Shown: positions 34,366-44,505, numbered from the stretch's first letter. The stretch: DNA of 64,000 nt from Rhodobacter sp. TJ_12 (GCF_020023995.1 NZ_NRRD01000005.1:94742-158741); one strand, 5' to 3'. Made by a program: numbers and translations. Notes: generated by a model not told the origin, from the letters alone.

Positions 34366-35927
34366 GCCATCCCATCATCGACACCCGGCGCGTTGTCATC
34401 GTGGGCGCGGGGCTGGGCGCGCTTTATGCGGCGCTGAAACTGGCGCCGCATCCGGTTTTGGTGATTTCACCCGAAACTTTGGGGGAGGGGGCTTCTTCTG
34501 CCTGGGCGCAAGGCGGCGTGGCCGCAGCGATGGCCGCGCCCGATAGCCCACAATCCCATGCGACAGATACCGAAATCGCCGGCGCTGGCACGGTGGATGC
34601 GGCGATTGCGCGGCTGGTGACCGAAGATGCCAAAAGCCGCATACATGACCTGACAACGCTGGGCACGCCCTTTGATCGTGACGGGCAGGGCGGTTACGTC
34701 ATGTCGCGCGAGGCGGCGCATTCGGTCGCCCGCGTGGTGCGGGTGAAGGGTGATCAAGCCGGGCGCGAAATCATGGAAACCCTGATTGCCGAGGCGCGGC
34801 GCTGCCCCTCGGTTCAGGTGGCCGAAGGGGTTTTGGCCTCGGGGCTTGCGGTCGAAGCGGGGGCTGTGACGGGCGTTTGGATCGAACGTGCGGGCGCGCC
34901 TTCGGGGCGGGTGCTGATCAGGACCCCGGCGGTCTTGCTGGCGGGCGGTGGCTCGGGCGGGCTGTTTGCAGTGACCACGAACCCGCCGCGCATTCGGGGG
35001 CAGGTCATTGGCATGGCGGCGCGGGCAGGGGCCCGGATTGCCGATGCGGAATTCGTGCAATTCCACCCGACCGCGATTGCCACGGGCGAAGATCCCGCGC
35101 CGCTCGCAACCGAGGCTTTGCGCGGCGAAGGCGCGGTGCTTTTGAACAACCGGGGTGAGCGGTTCATGCAGGCCATTCACCCCGATGCCGAGCTTGCGCC
35201 GCGCGATATCGTGGCCCGCGCGGTTTACACAGAACGCCAAGCGGGCCGGGAGCCGGTTTTGGACACGCGCGACGTGTTGGGCGATGCCCTGACAGAGCGT
35301 TTCCCGGCGGTGGCCGAAGCTTGCCTTCAGGCTGGAATAGACCCTGTTTTGCAGCCAATCCCGGTCGCGGCGGCGGCGCATTATCATATGGGGGGCGTGG
35401 CGGTCGATGAAACCGGCCGTGCCTCGCTGGAGCGTCTTTGGGTCTGTGGCGAGGCCTCTGCCACCGGGTTACACGGGGCGAACCGTCTTGCCTCCAACGG
35501 GCTTTTGGAGGCGCTGGTTTTCGCGCGCATCTGCGCCGACGGCATTGCGGATTTGGTCAAAGACCCCGTTCCAGCCGCCGAAGTGGTTCTGTCCTTCCCC
35601 GAAGGCGGCCAAGAGGTGGATGAGGATGCCGTGCAGCGCCTCCGTCAAGCGATGACGAATGGCTGCGGCGTGGTGCGAAGCGCAAAAGGTCTGACCGAAA
35701 CGTTGCGGATCATCGCCGACATCGAAGCGCAAGCCGGTTGCGAAACTCTGCGCAACATGACCGCGACCGCCACGTTGATTGCCGCTGCCGCATTGGAACG
35801 GACCGAAAGCCGGGGTGGCCATTTCCGATCCGATTTCCCCAAAACAGACCCTATTCAGGCCAAAAGGCGGTTTTTGACGCTGACCGAGGCCGTGACCATT
35901 CGCACCCGCGCATTGGAGACAAAATGA
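34362..35927 (+). CDS. nadB: L-aspartate oxidase NadB
   Basis: A 521-residue FAD enzyme making iminoaspartate for NadA. VVIVGAGLGALYAALKLA is the FAD-binding loop, SSAWAQGGVAAA the family signature, and HPTAIATG with HYHMGGVAVDETG the active-site region. The start is a GTG at 34362 inside a GTGA overlap with nadA; the open frame extends upstream, but that part lies inside nadA. Confidence 0.96.
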   Translation: MSHPIIDTRRVVIVGAGLGALYAALKLAPHPVLVISPETLGEGASSAWAQGGVAAAMAAPDSPQSHATDTEIAGAGTVDAAIARLVTEDAKSRIHDLTTLGTPFDRDGQGGYVMSREAAHSVARVVRVKGDQAGREIMETLIAEARRCPSVQVAEGVLASGLAVEAGAVTGVWIERAGAPSGRVLIRTPAVLLAGGGSGGLFAVTTNPPRIRGQVIGMAARAGARIADAEFVQFHPTAIATGEDPAPLATEALRGEGAVLLNNRGERFMQAIHPDAELAPRDIVARAVYTERQAGREPVLDTRDVLGDALTERFPAVAEACLQAGIDPVLQPIPVAAAAHYHMGGVAVDETGRASLERLWVCGEASATGLHGANRLASNGLLEALVFARICADGIADLVKDPVPAAEVVLSFPEGGQEVDEDAVQRLRQAMTNGCGVVRSAKGLTETLRIIADIEAQAGCETLRNMTATATLIAAAALERTESRGGHFRSDFPKTDPIQAKRRFLTLTEAVTIRTRALETK

Positions 35928-36766
35928 CCCCCTTGCCCGATTTCCTGCTGGAACCCGTTGTCCGCGCCGCCCTGACCGAAGACCTATCGCCGATGGGCGA
36001 TGTGACCACCCGCGCGGTGGTTCCTGCCGATAAAACCTGTGTTGCGCGGCTAAATGCCCGCGAAGAGGGGGTTGTATCGGGAATGCAGGTGGCGGCGCTT
36101 GCCTTTCGCTTGGTGGATGCGGGGCTGTCTGTGCAAATCCATTGTGCCGATGGCCATGCCTGCAGCAAAGGACAGGCTTTGATGACCATCACCGGCTCTG
36201 CCGCTTCGATCTTGATGGGGGAGCGGGTGGCGCTGAACTTTGCCGGGCGGATGACCGGGATTGCAAGCCTGACGGCGGCCTTTGTGGCGCAAACGCAGGG
36301 CACCCAAACCCGCATTACCTGCACCCGCAAAACCACACCGGGGCTGCGCGTGGTGGAAAAGCTGGCCGTGACGCATGGCGGGGGCCACAATCACCGCTTT
36401 GGGCTGTCGGATGCGATCTTGATAAAGGATAACCACATTGCCGCGGCGGGTGGCATTCAGGCGGTGCTAGAGGCCGCGAAGGCCGCGCGCAGCCATATGA
36501 TGCGCGTGGAGCTAGAGGTCGATACGCTCGATCAGTTGGAAGAGGCGCTGGCCGTGGGCGGGGCCGATGTGATCTTGCTAGATAACATGGACAGCCCGAC
36601 GCTGCGCCAAGCGGTGGCGCTGGCGGCCGGGCGCGTGGTGCTCGAAGCCTCGGGCAATATGCGGCTCGACCGCATTGCTGAAGTGGCCGCGACCGGGGTG
36701 GATTACATCTCTTCGGGGGCGCTGACGCATTCGGCGCGCACCTTTGATCTGGGGCTCGATTTCTAA
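35924..36766 (+). CDS. nadC: Nicotinate-nucleotide pyrophosphorylase NadC
   Basis: A 280-residue enzyme converting quinolinate and PRPP to nicotinate mononucleotide. TCTRKTTPGLRVVEKLAV and GGGHNHRFGLSDAILIKDNH are the quinolinate- and PRPP-binding segments, and GVDYISSGALTHS ends the barrel. It overlaps nadB by four bases and ends one base before the convergent SGNH gene, with no terminator between. Confidence 0.97.
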   Translation: MTPLPDFLLEPVVRAALTEDLSPMGDVTTRAVVPADKTCVARLNAREEGVVSGMQVAALAFRLVDAGLSVQIHCADGHACSKGQALMTITGSAASILMGERVALNFAGRMTGIASLTAAFVAQTQGTQTRITCTRKTTPGLRVVEKLAVTHGGGHNHRFGLSDAILIKDNHIAAAGGIQAVLEAAKAARSHMMRVELEVDTLDQLEEALAVGGADVILLDNMDSPTLRQAVALAAGRVVLEASGNMRLDRIAEVAATGVDYISSGALTHSARTFDLGLDF

Positions 36767-36767
36767 G

Positions 36768-37439
36768 CTAGATGAGTTTCCGCGCGCGCAGCGCCGCCAT
36801 GACGACCTTGCCATAATCGGCGGTGGCATGGTTCGGGTCATCTTTCACGAAGCGCGACGGGAAACCGGGCTCAGCCTCATCGGCGAACAGCTCCACCATT
36901 GGGTCAAACACCGTCAGGCCGCCTTTGCGCATCAGCTGGATCAAGATTTCCCGCGCTTTGTGACCATTGACATCAATGCCAATCGGCGGCGGGGGGATGA
37001 CCAGCACAGCGGCTTCGCGCGCCATGCGTTTCAGCACGCGAATATGCTGGGTCCGGTGATGCTGGACATAGGCCGTCAAAAACGCCTCAGAGGCCACAAG
37101 CCCCTCATCGGGAAGGGGCGCATCGTCGCTTACCACCTGATGCCCGGTCCAGCGCAGCCCGCGCACCAGCATGCCCAGATGAAAGCCAATCGTGGTGATC
37201 ACCGGCACCCCCAACGTCAGGATATTGGTGACCCCTTGCCGTTCGCGAATGCCTTCGATCGCCCGCCGCCCCATGGGCGAGTTTTTCGGCACGATCCCGT
37301 CGGCATTGAAGCCGAATTTTCCATCGTGCCAGCCCGCACCGCCACAGCGGAACACCTCGTTGGCGATGCCCAGCTCATTCGCCCCGTCTTCCAGCGCAAT
37401 CGTGTGGCTGTCGCCGATCAGCAAAACCTCAGGCTTCAT
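36768..37439 (-). CDS. SGNH-hydrolase-like protein paired with GSCFA protein
   Basis: A 223-residue protein. The N-terminal LLIGDSHT matches SGNH block I with the nucleophile at Ser11, and DPNHATADYG near the C-terminus supplies a plausible catalytic Asp-x-x-His. No signal peptide is visible, so it is probably cytoplasmic. It overlaps the end of the GSCFA gene by 11 bases, so the two are translated together. Esterase or acyltransferase activity on a surface glycan is possible, but the substrate is unknown. Confidence 0.65.
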   Translation of the reverse strand: MKPEVLLIGDSHTIALEDGANELGIANEVFRCGGAGWHDGKFGFNADGIVPKNSPMGRRAIEGIRERQGVTNILTLGVPVITTIGFHLGMLVRGLRWTGHQVVSDDAPLPDEGLVASEAFLTAYVQHHRTQHIRVLKRMAREAAVLVIPPPPIGIDVNGHKAREILIQLMRKGGLTVFDPMVELFADEAEPGFPSRFVKDDPNHATADYGKVVMAALRARKLI

Positions 37440-38514
37440 TGAACCGCTCCAGGATCATTTCCTCGCAGACAAGCTCTTCTTGCGCTGATTGCTTGTCTGC
37501 CGCTTCGCGCGCGGCGCTGTCGGATATGGTGCGCCCATGCGCGGGCAGGCTGAGGTTCAGGCCTTTGAAGAAATGGCCCATCACCAGGTCAACGCCTTGT
37601 GGGGCGATGCCGCGCATATTGGGCTCAAAGAAAGCGCCGCGCGTCGGCGGCGTGGCGATAATTTCATAAGAGGGGAAGTAGTCCACCGCCGCATGAGACC
37701 GCGCAACATCGCCCGCCACGGCCCGCAGCACCGATTTGGAATACTGCGTCGCCACAAGCACATGATCGCCCGAGGCCGTGGCCACCAGCGGCACCGGCGA
37801 CACGGTCAGCAGAACCTTCAAATTCGGGTTCAATTGCCACATCAGTTCCAGCGCCAATTCCAGATCGCGCAGGATCTCGGGATAGGTGTAATTCTTGAAC
37901 ACATGCACTTCGGGATCGAAACTGCCGACCCCTGTGCCCGGACAGATCGAATAGCTTTGCCCCGTGCGGGCATTCATCCAGCCTTCGGTCAGGCCAAGGG
38001 TAAAGACAAAGACGTCTGCCTCGGTGATGCAGCGTTTAAAGGCGCGTGCGGTCGCGCCAACCGAGGCGCGCGCCTCGGTTTCGCTGACAAAGCCGGTGGG
38101 TTCGATCTTCGGGCGCAGCATGTCATGCACGCGGTCTTTTGGGTCGGTCCAAAGCTCCACGCTTTCGGGGCCGGTTTGGCCGCTGGCAAGCCGCGCCCAG
38201 ATCAGCAATTGCGCGGCGGTGTAAATATTGCCGGTGCGTGCCGAGAAGATCCCGTAATTGAAACTGCGCGCAATCTCGGCCGGGGTGCGCCCGGGGGCCG
38301 GTTCGGCATCAAGCCAGTTCATCTTGCGTGCCAAAAGAGCGCGGCTAATGTGCTGGGCAAAGCACGAGCCGAAAGTGGCGAAAATCGCATCTTTGGGCAA
38401 AGCCCAAGCGGAATTCCAAAGATCTGAATAGCCAAACAGCCCCGGCTCGGCCACAGCCGTGCGCCAAAACCCGCGCGGGTCGATATGTTTGTAAGGATTG
38501 TCGCCGCTTTTCAT
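37429..38514 (-). CDS. GSCFA-domain protein
   Basis: A 361-residue protein with the eponymous motif ATFGSCFAQHIS at residues 46-57, then FNYGIFSARTGNIYTA, VFTLGLTEGWMN and LLTVSPVPLVAT, all typical of the GSCFA family, an SGNH-like fold of unknown activity often found near polysaccharide genes. No signal peptide or membrane helix. It lies upstream of and overlaps the smaller SGNH-like gene, giving a two-gene unit. Confidence 0.85.
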   Translation of the reverse strand: MKSGDNPYKHIDPRGFWRTAVAEPGLFGYSDLWNSAWALPKDAIFATFGSCFAQHISRALLARKMNWLDAEPAPGRTPAEIARSFNYGIFSARTGNIYTAAQLLIWARLASGQTGPESVELWTDPKDRVHDMLRPKIEPTGFVSETEARASVGATARAFKRCITEADVFVFTLGLTEGWMNARTGQSYSICPGTGVGSFDPEVHVFKNYTYPEILRDLELALELMWQLNPNLKVLLTVSPVPLVATASGDHVLVATQYSKSVLRAVAGDVARSHAAVDYFPSYEIIATPPTRGAFFEPNMRGIAPQGVDLVMGHFFKGLNLSLPAHGRTISDSAAREAADKQSAQEELVCEEMILERFNEA

Positions 38515-38603
38515 CTGCTGCCCGATTTGCTGCGTTGCGATAGCGAAAGCATCGCAGGCGCATGCGCGGCTGGCAACAAGTATATCGCTTTAATCCTTTG
38601 AGT

Positions 38604-39092
38604 TTAGCGCCCCATATGCGGTGTGAACAGATCAAACACCCGCTCGTAGACCGCGCGTTTGAAGGGCACGATTTTCTCAATCAGTTCGCCCGGTTCCATC
38701 CATTGCCAGACGGAAAATTCCGGGTGTTCGGTCGCGATATTCACATCCGCATCGGTGCCCAGAAAGCGCAACAGAAACCACTTCTGTTTTTGGCCGCGAT
38801 ATTTGCCGCCCCAAATATTGCCGATCAGTTCCTCGGGCAGGTCATAGGTGACCCAATCCTCGGTCTTGGCGATCTTTTCCACCAGATCGGGGCGCACGCC
38901 GGTTTCTTCGTGCAATTCGCGCAGCGCGGCTTCCTTGGGGCTTTCGCCCGCATCAATGCCCCCTTGCGGCATCTGCCACGCATGGCCGGGGTTGTCGATG
39001 CGCTGGCCTGCAAAAACAAGCCCTTGGGCATTCATCAAGACGATGCCCACATTTTTGCGATAGGGCAGGGCAGAGGCGTCCTTGGCAGACAT
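38604..39092 (-). CDS. rppH: RNA pyrophosphohydrolase RppH
   Basis: A 162-residue Nudix hydrolase. The Nudix box [22 protein letters not shown] is complete, and [21 protein letters not shown] and WFLLRFLG are RppH-type. RppH removes pyrophosphate from 5'-triphosphorylated mRNAs to start decay; Ap4A hydrolysis is the alternative activity. It lies 44 bases behind ctpA on minus. Confidence 0.93.
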   Translation of the reverse strand: MSAKDASALPYRKNVGIVLMNAQGLVFAGQRIDNPGHAWQMPQGGIDAGESPKEAALRELHEETGVRPDLVEKIAKTEDWVTYDLPEELIGNIWGGKYRGQKQKWFLLRFLGTDADVNIATEHPEFSVWQWMEPGELIEKIVPFKRAVYERVFDLFTPHMGR

Positions 39093-39136
39093 GGGTCCAA
39101 CACTCCTGAAAAGGGGGCCTGCGCGGCCCCCTGATA

Positions 39137-40510
39137 TTATTCTTGCGGCGCGTCGGCACTGGTATCCGCTGCAACCGGGGTCAGCGTGGCCCCGGCCACG
39201 GCCAGCCCTTTGATGATGTCGATCGCATAGGCCATCTGGAAATCTTCCAGCCGCAGTTTCGCAGCCTCTTCGGCCTCGATCCGCTCTTCCTCGGCTTGCT
39301 TCTTTTCATCCTCGGTCATCGAGTCATTGGCGAGCACGCCGCGCAGATCCGCTTCGGACCGGATGCGCTGTGCCTCGGTCTTTTCATCCTCGGTCTCGGG
39401 CTGGGCGGGCGGTTGCGGCACCACGATATCGGGGGCAATGCCCAAAGCCTGAATCGACCGGCCCGAAGGCGTGTAATAGCGCGAGGTGGTCAGCCGCATC
39501 GCACCCTCGTTTTGCACCGGGATCACGGTCTGGACCGAGCCTTTGCCAAAGCTTTTCGTGCCCACGACAATTGCGCGATGATGATCTTGCAGCGCGCCGG
39601 TGACGATTTCCGAGGCCGAGGCGGAGCCGCCGTTGATCAAGACAACAATCGGCTTCCCTTCGGCCAGATCGCCCGGCGTGGCGTTGAACCGTTCGCTGTC
39701 TTCGGGGTTGCGGCCCCGGGTCGAGACGATCTCGCCTTTGTCGAGGAAGGCATCCGAGACGGCAATCGCTTGCGTCAGCAAGCCGCCGGGGTTGTTGCGC
39801 AAATCCAGAACCACGCCATTGATCTTGTCGATCCCGCCCGCTTCCTCGACCAGCTTGGTCAGGCTGTCTTCAAGGTTGGGGAAGGTCTGATCGTTGAAGG
39901 TGGTGATCCGCAAGATCGCTGTATCGGATTCAAGCCGCCCCTTGACCGCCGTCAGTTTGATCGTGTCGCGCGTCATCGTCACGTCGAAGGGCTCGTTGAT
40001 CCCCTCGCGCACGACGGAAATGGTGATTTCGCTGCCGACCGGGCCGCGCATCTTGTCGACGGCTTGATCCAGCGTCAGCCCCATCAGGCTTTCGCCATTG
40101 ACCTGGGTGATGAAATCGCCCGATTGCATGCCTGCGGCGGCGGCGGGGGTGCCATCCATCGGCGCGACCACTTTGACCACGCCGTTTTCTTGCGTGACCT
40201 CGATGCCAAGGCCGCCGAAAGAGCCGCGTGTTTGCACCTTCATGTCGGCATATTCATCGGCGGGCATAAAGCTTGAATGCGGGTCCAGCGACGACAGCAT
40301 GCCGTTGATCGCGGCTTCGATCAGTTTCTTTTCATCGACCTTTTCGACGTAATCGCCGCGAATGCGCTCGAACACATCCCCAAACAGGTCCAATTGCTGA
40401 TAGACCGTACCGGCCCCTTGCGTCTCTTGCGCCAGAAGCGGAGCCACCTGTGCCGAGAACAGAGTTCCCGCGACGGTGCCGCCCAGCGCGGCCATGACGA
40501 ACTTGTTCAT
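39137..40510 (-). CDS. ctpA: Carboxy-terminal processing protease CtpA (S41 family)
   Basis: A 457-residue exported serine protease. A signal peptide (residues 1-27) precedes a cap region, a PDZ domain ([25 protein letters not shown]) and the S41 catalytic domain with [17 protein letters not shown] (Ser) and [12 protein letters not shown] (Lys). Such proteases tailor periplasmic hydrolase regulators. The C-terminus carries a long acidic tail. It directly follows the envC-like gene with a 2-base gap, so the two may act together in peptidoglycan turnover. ATG 40510 starts the signal peptide. Confidence 0.93.
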   Translation of the reverse strand: MNKFVMAALGGTVAGTLFSAQVAPLLAQETQGAGTVYQQLDLFGDVFERIRGDYVEKVDEKKLIEAAINGMLSSLDPHSSFMPADEYADMKVQTRGSFGGLGIEVTQENGVVKVVAPMDGTPAAAAGMQSGDFITQVNGESLMGLTLDQAVDKMRGPVGSEITISVVREGINEPFDVTMTRDTIKLTAVKGRLESDTAILRITTFNDQTFPNLEDSLTKLVEEAGGIDKINGVVLDLRNNPGGLLTQAIAVSDAFLDKGEIVSTRGRNPEDSERFNATPGDLAEGKPIVVLINGGSASASEIVTGALQDHHRAIVVGTKSFGKGSVQTVIPVQNEGAMRLTTSRYYTPSGRSIQALGIAPDIVVPQPPAQPETEDEKTEAQRIRSEADLRGVLANDSMTEDEKKQAEEERIEAEEAAKLRLEDFQMAYAIDIIKGLAVAGATLTPVAADTSADAPQE

Positions 40511-40512
40511 TC

Positions 40513-41658
40513 TCAACCTTTGTTCCGGCTTTTCGTCTGGGCAAACCACGGTGCGGGGTCGACCGGTTCCTTGCCCTGTCTCAACTCGATATAAAGCGTT
40601 TCCGTGCGCCCAGCGCCACTCCCCATCTGTGCATTGCGCACGAAATCTTCGCCAAATTCCTGCGCTGCGGGTTCTTGCCCGCCCATCAGGCCCACTGGCG
40701 CGCCAGCGGCCAGCACATCGCCGGTTTCACCATAGACGGCACCAAGCCCGGCCAGAACCAGCAAATACCCCTCGGAGGGCTCAAGGATCATCACATTTCC
40801 GTAGTCCAAAAGCGGGCCGCGATAGCGCACCGTCGCGGGCCAAGGCGTGGTCACCAGCGCTGCGGGCGCCGCGGCAATGACCAAACCGGGGCGGCGGATC
40901 CCGGCGGCATCGGCTTCATCAAAGGCGCGCAGCACGGTGCCCAGAACCGGCAGCGGCAGGCGGCCCTTGGCGCCTTCAAAATCCTCCATTGGGGGGCCGA
41001 TGTCACTGTCCAGATCCACGATCCCAGAGGCAAAGCCCTCTAGCGTATCCACGCTTTCAACAAGCTGTCGCAGCTCTTCGGGTTCTTCCAGGTAGAGGGT
41101 CGGCAGGCCCTTGCGCTCCGAGATGGCCTTTGACAGCGCGGTGCGCGCCGCCTGCACAGACCCAAGGCCGGTTTGCAGCACCTTGGCGGCATTGGCCTGC
41201 ACCGCGCGCAGGGCATCGATTTCGGCCAGATCGGCGCGCAAAAGCTCGGCTTGAGCTTGCAGCGCAGGTGTCACCGCGCCCAAAACCATCCCCGACCGCG
41301 CCGAGCCCAAGGGGCCAGAGGGATGTAGTAGCAACAGCGGACCTTCGGATTGGCTCATCGTGCTCATCACACCCAACAGGCGGCCAATATCTTCGCGCTT
41401 GGCGTTGAAGGTCGCGCGGATTTCGCTTTCGCGGATCGCGGCACGGCGCAGCCCGTCGCGCAACGCACCAAGCCCGGTTTCATAGGCGCTGATCGTTTGG
41501 GTCAGCGCCGCAACCCGGTCGCTGCGCGATTGCGCGGCCTCCAGCGCGGAAATCGCCCCGCGCAGGTCATCGGCGGCCTGTTGCGCCACATCGGCTGCGG
41601 GGCTGGCAAATGCCGCCCCGACCGAGAGCATCCAAAAGACCGCCGCCGCCCGGATCAT
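40513..41658 (-). CDS. envC: EnvC-like murein hydrolase activator, degenerate LytM domain
   Basis: A 381-residue exported protein: signal peptide (MIRAAAVFWMLSVGAAFA), long coiled coil (about 25-230) and a C-terminal LytM/M23 domain. The domain keeps the fold signature YGNVMILEPSEGYLLVLAGLG but lacks the usual Y-x-H-x active-site histidine, so it should be an activator of amidases and not an enzyme. This matches the family's role in septal peptidoglycan splitting. It overlaps gpmI by four bases. Confidence 0.85.
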   Translation of the reverse strand: MIRAAAVFWMLSVGAAFASPAADVAQQAADDLRGAISALEAAQSRSDRVAALTQTISAYETGLGALRDGLRRAAIRESEIRATFNAKREDIGRLLGVMSTMSQSEGPLLLLHPSGPLGSARSGMVLGAVTPALQAQAELLRADLAEIDALRAVQANAAKVLQTGLGSVQAARTALSKAISERKGLPTLYLEEPEELRQLVESVDTLEGFASGIVDLDSDIGPPMEDFEGAKGRLPLPVLGTVLRAFDEADAAGIRRPGLVIAAAPAALVTTPWPATVRYRGPLLDYGNVMILEPSEGYLLVLAGLGAVYGETGDVLAAGAPVGLMGGQEPAAQEFGEDFVRNAQMGSGAGRTETLYIELRQGKEPVDPAPWFAQTKSRNKG

Positions 41659-43175
41659 GCGGTGATCAGGCTTTCGCCGGTCATTTCGTCGGGCACAGGC
41701 AGTTGCATCAGCTGCAACAGCGTCGGGGCCAGATCGGCCAGCCGCCCCGCGCGCAATTTTGCCCCTTCGGGCCCGCCCACCAGCGCCACCGGCACAAGGT
41801 TGGTGGTATGCGCCGTGTGCGGACCGCCGGTTTCGGGGTCGATCATGGTTTCGCAATTGCCATGGTCGGCGGTGACGATCATCGCGCCGCCCGCTTTTTC
41901 CAGCGCCGCAAGCACCCGACCGAGATCGCGGTCGATTTCCTCGCAGGCCGCAATCGCGGCGGGCAGGCTGCCGGTATGGCCGACCATATCGGGGTTGGCA
42001 TAGTTCACGACGATCAGATCATAACCCTTTTCAATCGCGGCCACGAATTGATCGGTCACCTCGGGCGCGCTCATTTCGGGCTGCAAATCATAGGTCGCCA
42101 CTTTGGGCGACTTCGGCATGAACCGGTCTTCGCCGGGCCAGGGTGCCTCTTTCCCGCCATTGAGGAAGAAGGTGACGTGAGGATATTTCTCGGTTTCGGC
42201 GAGGTGAAACTGCGTCAGCCCCTGCTTGGAGACCCATTCGCCCAATGTATTGACGATGTCGCGTTTCGGGTAGGCGGTGGTCATATAGGCGTTGTGATCG
42301 ACCGAATATTCCACCATGCCCAAAAGCGCTGACCATTGCGGACGGGTGGACACGTCCATCTCGGCAAAGCCGGGCTCGGCCAAGGCACGCAAAATTTCGC
42401 GCGCGCGGTCGGCGCGGAAATTCAGGCAAAAGAACCCGTCGCCATCCTGTGCGCCTTGGTAATTGCCGATCACCGTCGGTTTGATGAATTCATCCATTTC
42501 CGATTTGGCATAGCTTTGCGCCACGGCGTCTGCGGGGGTCGGGGCCGAGAACCCCTCGCCACGAACCATCGCATCATAGGCTAGGCCCACACGTTCCCAC
42601 CGGTTGTCACGGTCCATCGCCCAATAGCGGCCAATCACCGTGCCGATGCTGCACCCTTCGGGCAGGCGGGCGACCATGTCATCGACAAAGCGCGCGGCGG
42701 AATCCGGGGCTACGTCGCGGCCATCGGTGATTGCATGCAGCACCACCGGCACGCCGGCCTGTGCCACCATTTTGCACGCGGCCAGCACATGTTCGATATG
42801 GCCATGCACCCCGCCATCGGACATCACGCCCATCAAATGGGCGCGCCCGTCGGCGGCTTTCACCTTGGCGATGAAATCCAAAATCGCAGTGTTTTGGAAA
42901 AAGCTGCCATCTTCGATCGCCAGATCGATTTGGCCCAGATCCATCGCTACCACGCGGCCCGCGCCGATATTCGTGTGCCCCACCTCGGAATTGCCCATTT
43001 GCCCGGTCGGCAAGCCCACATCGGGGCCAAAGGTGATCAGCGTCGATTTCGGACAAGTGCTAAAAACCCGGTCGAGATTGGGTGTCTGCGCCTGCGCCGG
43101 GGCATTGCCCTCGGTCTCGGCACGTTCCCCCCAACCATCGAGAATGCACAGAACAACGGGTTTCGGACGGGTCAT
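41655..43175 (-). CDS. gpmI: 2,3-bisphosphoglycerate-independent phosphoglycerate mutase GpmI
   Basis: A 506-residue di-manganese enzyme of glycolysis and gluconeogenesis. VLCILDGWGERAE holds the first metal-binding Asp, GNSEVGHTNIGAGRVV the phosphoserine nucleophile, and VNYANPDMVGHTG with VTADHGNCE the rest of the metal site. ATG at 43175 starts the canonical sequence; an in-frame start at 43229 has no support. Confidence 0.97.
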   Translation of the reverse strand: MTRPKPVVLCILDGWGERAETEGNAPAQAQTPNLDRVFSTCPKSTLITFGPDVGLPTGQMGNSEVGHTNIGAGRVVAMDLGQIDLAIEDGSFFQNTAILDFIAKVKAADGRAHLMGVMSDGGVHGHIEHVLAACKMVAQAGVPVVLHAITDGRDVAPDSAARFVDDMVARLPEGCSIGTVIGRYWAMDRDNRWERVGLAYDAMVRGEGFSAPTPADAVAQSYAKSEMDEFIKPTVIGNYQGAQDGDGFFCLNFRADRAREILRALAEPGFAEMDVSTRPQWSALLGMVEYSVDHNAYMTTAYPKRDIVNTLGEWVSKQGLTQFHLAETEKYPHVTFFLNGGKEAPWPGEDRFMPKSPKVATYDLQPEMSAPEVTDQFVAAIEKGYDLIVVNYANPDMVGHTGSLPAAIAACEEIDRDLGRVLAALEKAGGAMIVTADHGNCETMIDPETGGPHTAHTTNLVPVALVGGPEGAKLRAGRLADLAPTLLQLMQLPVPDEMTGESLITA

Positions 43176-43238
43176 GGGCGCCTCCAGAGCATTTGTTCCC
43201 CGTTTACGCCTGCAACCGTCTGTGGGCAACCTTTCGGT

Positions 43239-43961
43239 TCAGCCGTGGAAAATCAGCCGGTGTGCTTTGTGCTCGGTGCTTTCGATCATCTTTTGCTTGC
43301 TTTCAAACAGAAGCTTTTGCAGTGCGGCATCGGGGTTGCGATGGTATCGGCGGCGGATATCCAGCACGACAAGCCCACCCGCATTCACCGTATTCAGAAA
43401 CAGATCGACGTAATCGCCGATCGGATAGTGAAAGCCACAAGAAATCAGGCTGGTGACCAAATCGGCCGATGCCAGCGCTGTCATCTTTTCCGGGCTTTTG
43501 AGCGGATTGATCGATGTGACCTGTTGCGCCCCGTTCGCCTTTAGGAACGCCTCTGCCTCGGCCAGCGAGGCGTAACCGGAGCCCGAGGCGTTCCAGTTAT
43601 GATATTGGCTTGGCGTTTCCTCGATATCGACCAAGGTCACCGCACAGCCGAAATCTTTTACCAAAAGCGCATCGTTAAGGGCTTGCCCGCAGCCAATATC
43701 GATCACGGTTTTCGGGCTGCGCCCCATGTCCGCCAGCGCGGCCCGCAGCGGCACGTAATCGTCATAGACCTCTTGCAAGGTGCCGGTGAAAATCTCATCG
43801 CGGCGCGCGATCACCTCGGCTTCAAGCGTCTCGGGCTGACCGGCCTCCCAGGCTTTGCGCGCGGCGGGGCTGACCTGCTTGGTGCGTTGGTAGCCCATCA
43901 GCATCATCCCGCGCGTCGAGAGTGACGCGCCTGAAATCTGCATCTCTTCCAAGGTTTTCAT
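43239..43961 (-). CDS. SAM-dependent methyltransferase
   Basis: A 240-residue class I methyltransferase; VIDIGCGQALNDALL is the SAM-binding motif I and VTLVDIEETPSQ the acidic end of strand 2. The remaining sequence does not identify a substrate. ATG 43961 follows a G-rich ribosome binding site (CGGGGGCGGC). It lies between rlmH and gpmI on the same strand, with gaps of about 65 bases. Confidence 0.75.
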   Translation of the reverse strand: MKTLEEMQISGASLSTRGMMLMGYQRTKQVSPAARKAWEAGQPETLEAEVIARRDEIFTGTLQEVYDDYVPLRAALADMGRSPKTVIDIGCGQALNDALLVKDFGCAVTLVDIEETPSQYHNWNASGSGYASLAEAEAFLKANGAQQVTSINPLKSPEKMTALASADLVTSLISCGFHYPIGDYVDLFLNTVNAGGLVVLDIRRRYHRNPDAALQKLLFESKQKMIESTEHKAHRLIFHG

Positions 43962-44028
43962 CTGCCGCCCCCGCCTATGCTTTTGGCAGACCATATCAGC
44001 GGCAACGGTTCAGACAAGCCTGCGCAGG

Positions 44029-44496
44029 CTAGACCCGATGATAGGGCGTGCCCGCCAAAATCTGCCCCGCGCGGTAAAGCTGTTCAGACAGCATCACCCG
44101 CACCATCATATGCGGCCAGACCATTTTCCCAAAACTGAGCGACCAATCGGCCCGCGCACGCAAGGCAGGCGCGATCCCGTCTGCGCCGCCGATCACAAAG
44201 GCGAGATCGCGGGCATTATCGCGCCACTGGCCCAGTTTCGCCGCGAATTCCGGGGAAGAAACAAGATCGCCGCGCTCATCGAGCGTGATCAGCACCGCGC
44301 CGGCGGGAAGCGCGCGCTCCAACAATGCGGCCTCGGCCTCCATGCCCAGATTGCGCTTGTCTTCGACCTCAACGACCGAAGCCGGGCCAAGCCCAATGGC
44401 CCGCCCGGCTTTGCCGAACCTGTCAAGGTAATCGGAAATCAGCGCAAGCTCGGGCCCTTTGCGCAGTTTGCCCACTGCGCAGATGGTCACTTTCAT
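44029..44496 (-). CDS. rlmH: 23S rRNA pseudouridine1915 N3-methyltransferase RlmH
   Basis: A 155-residue SPOUT-class enzyme. LVSSPEFA, FVIGGADGIAP (SAM-binding knot) and PHMMVRVMLSEQLYRAGQI are diagnostic. It methylates pseudouridine 1915 in 23S rRNA of assembled 70S ribosomes. It follows rsfS by nine bases, the common pairing. Confidence 0.97.
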   Translation of the reverse strand: MKVTICAVGKLRKGPELALISDYLDRFGKAGRAIGLGPASVVEVEDKRNLGMEAEAALLERALPAGAVLITLDERGDLVSSPEFAAKLGQWRDNARDLAFVIGGADGIAPALRARADWSLSFGKMVWPHMMVRVMLSEQLYRAGQILAGTPYHRV

Positions 44497-44505
44497 GCGC
44501 TTGCG

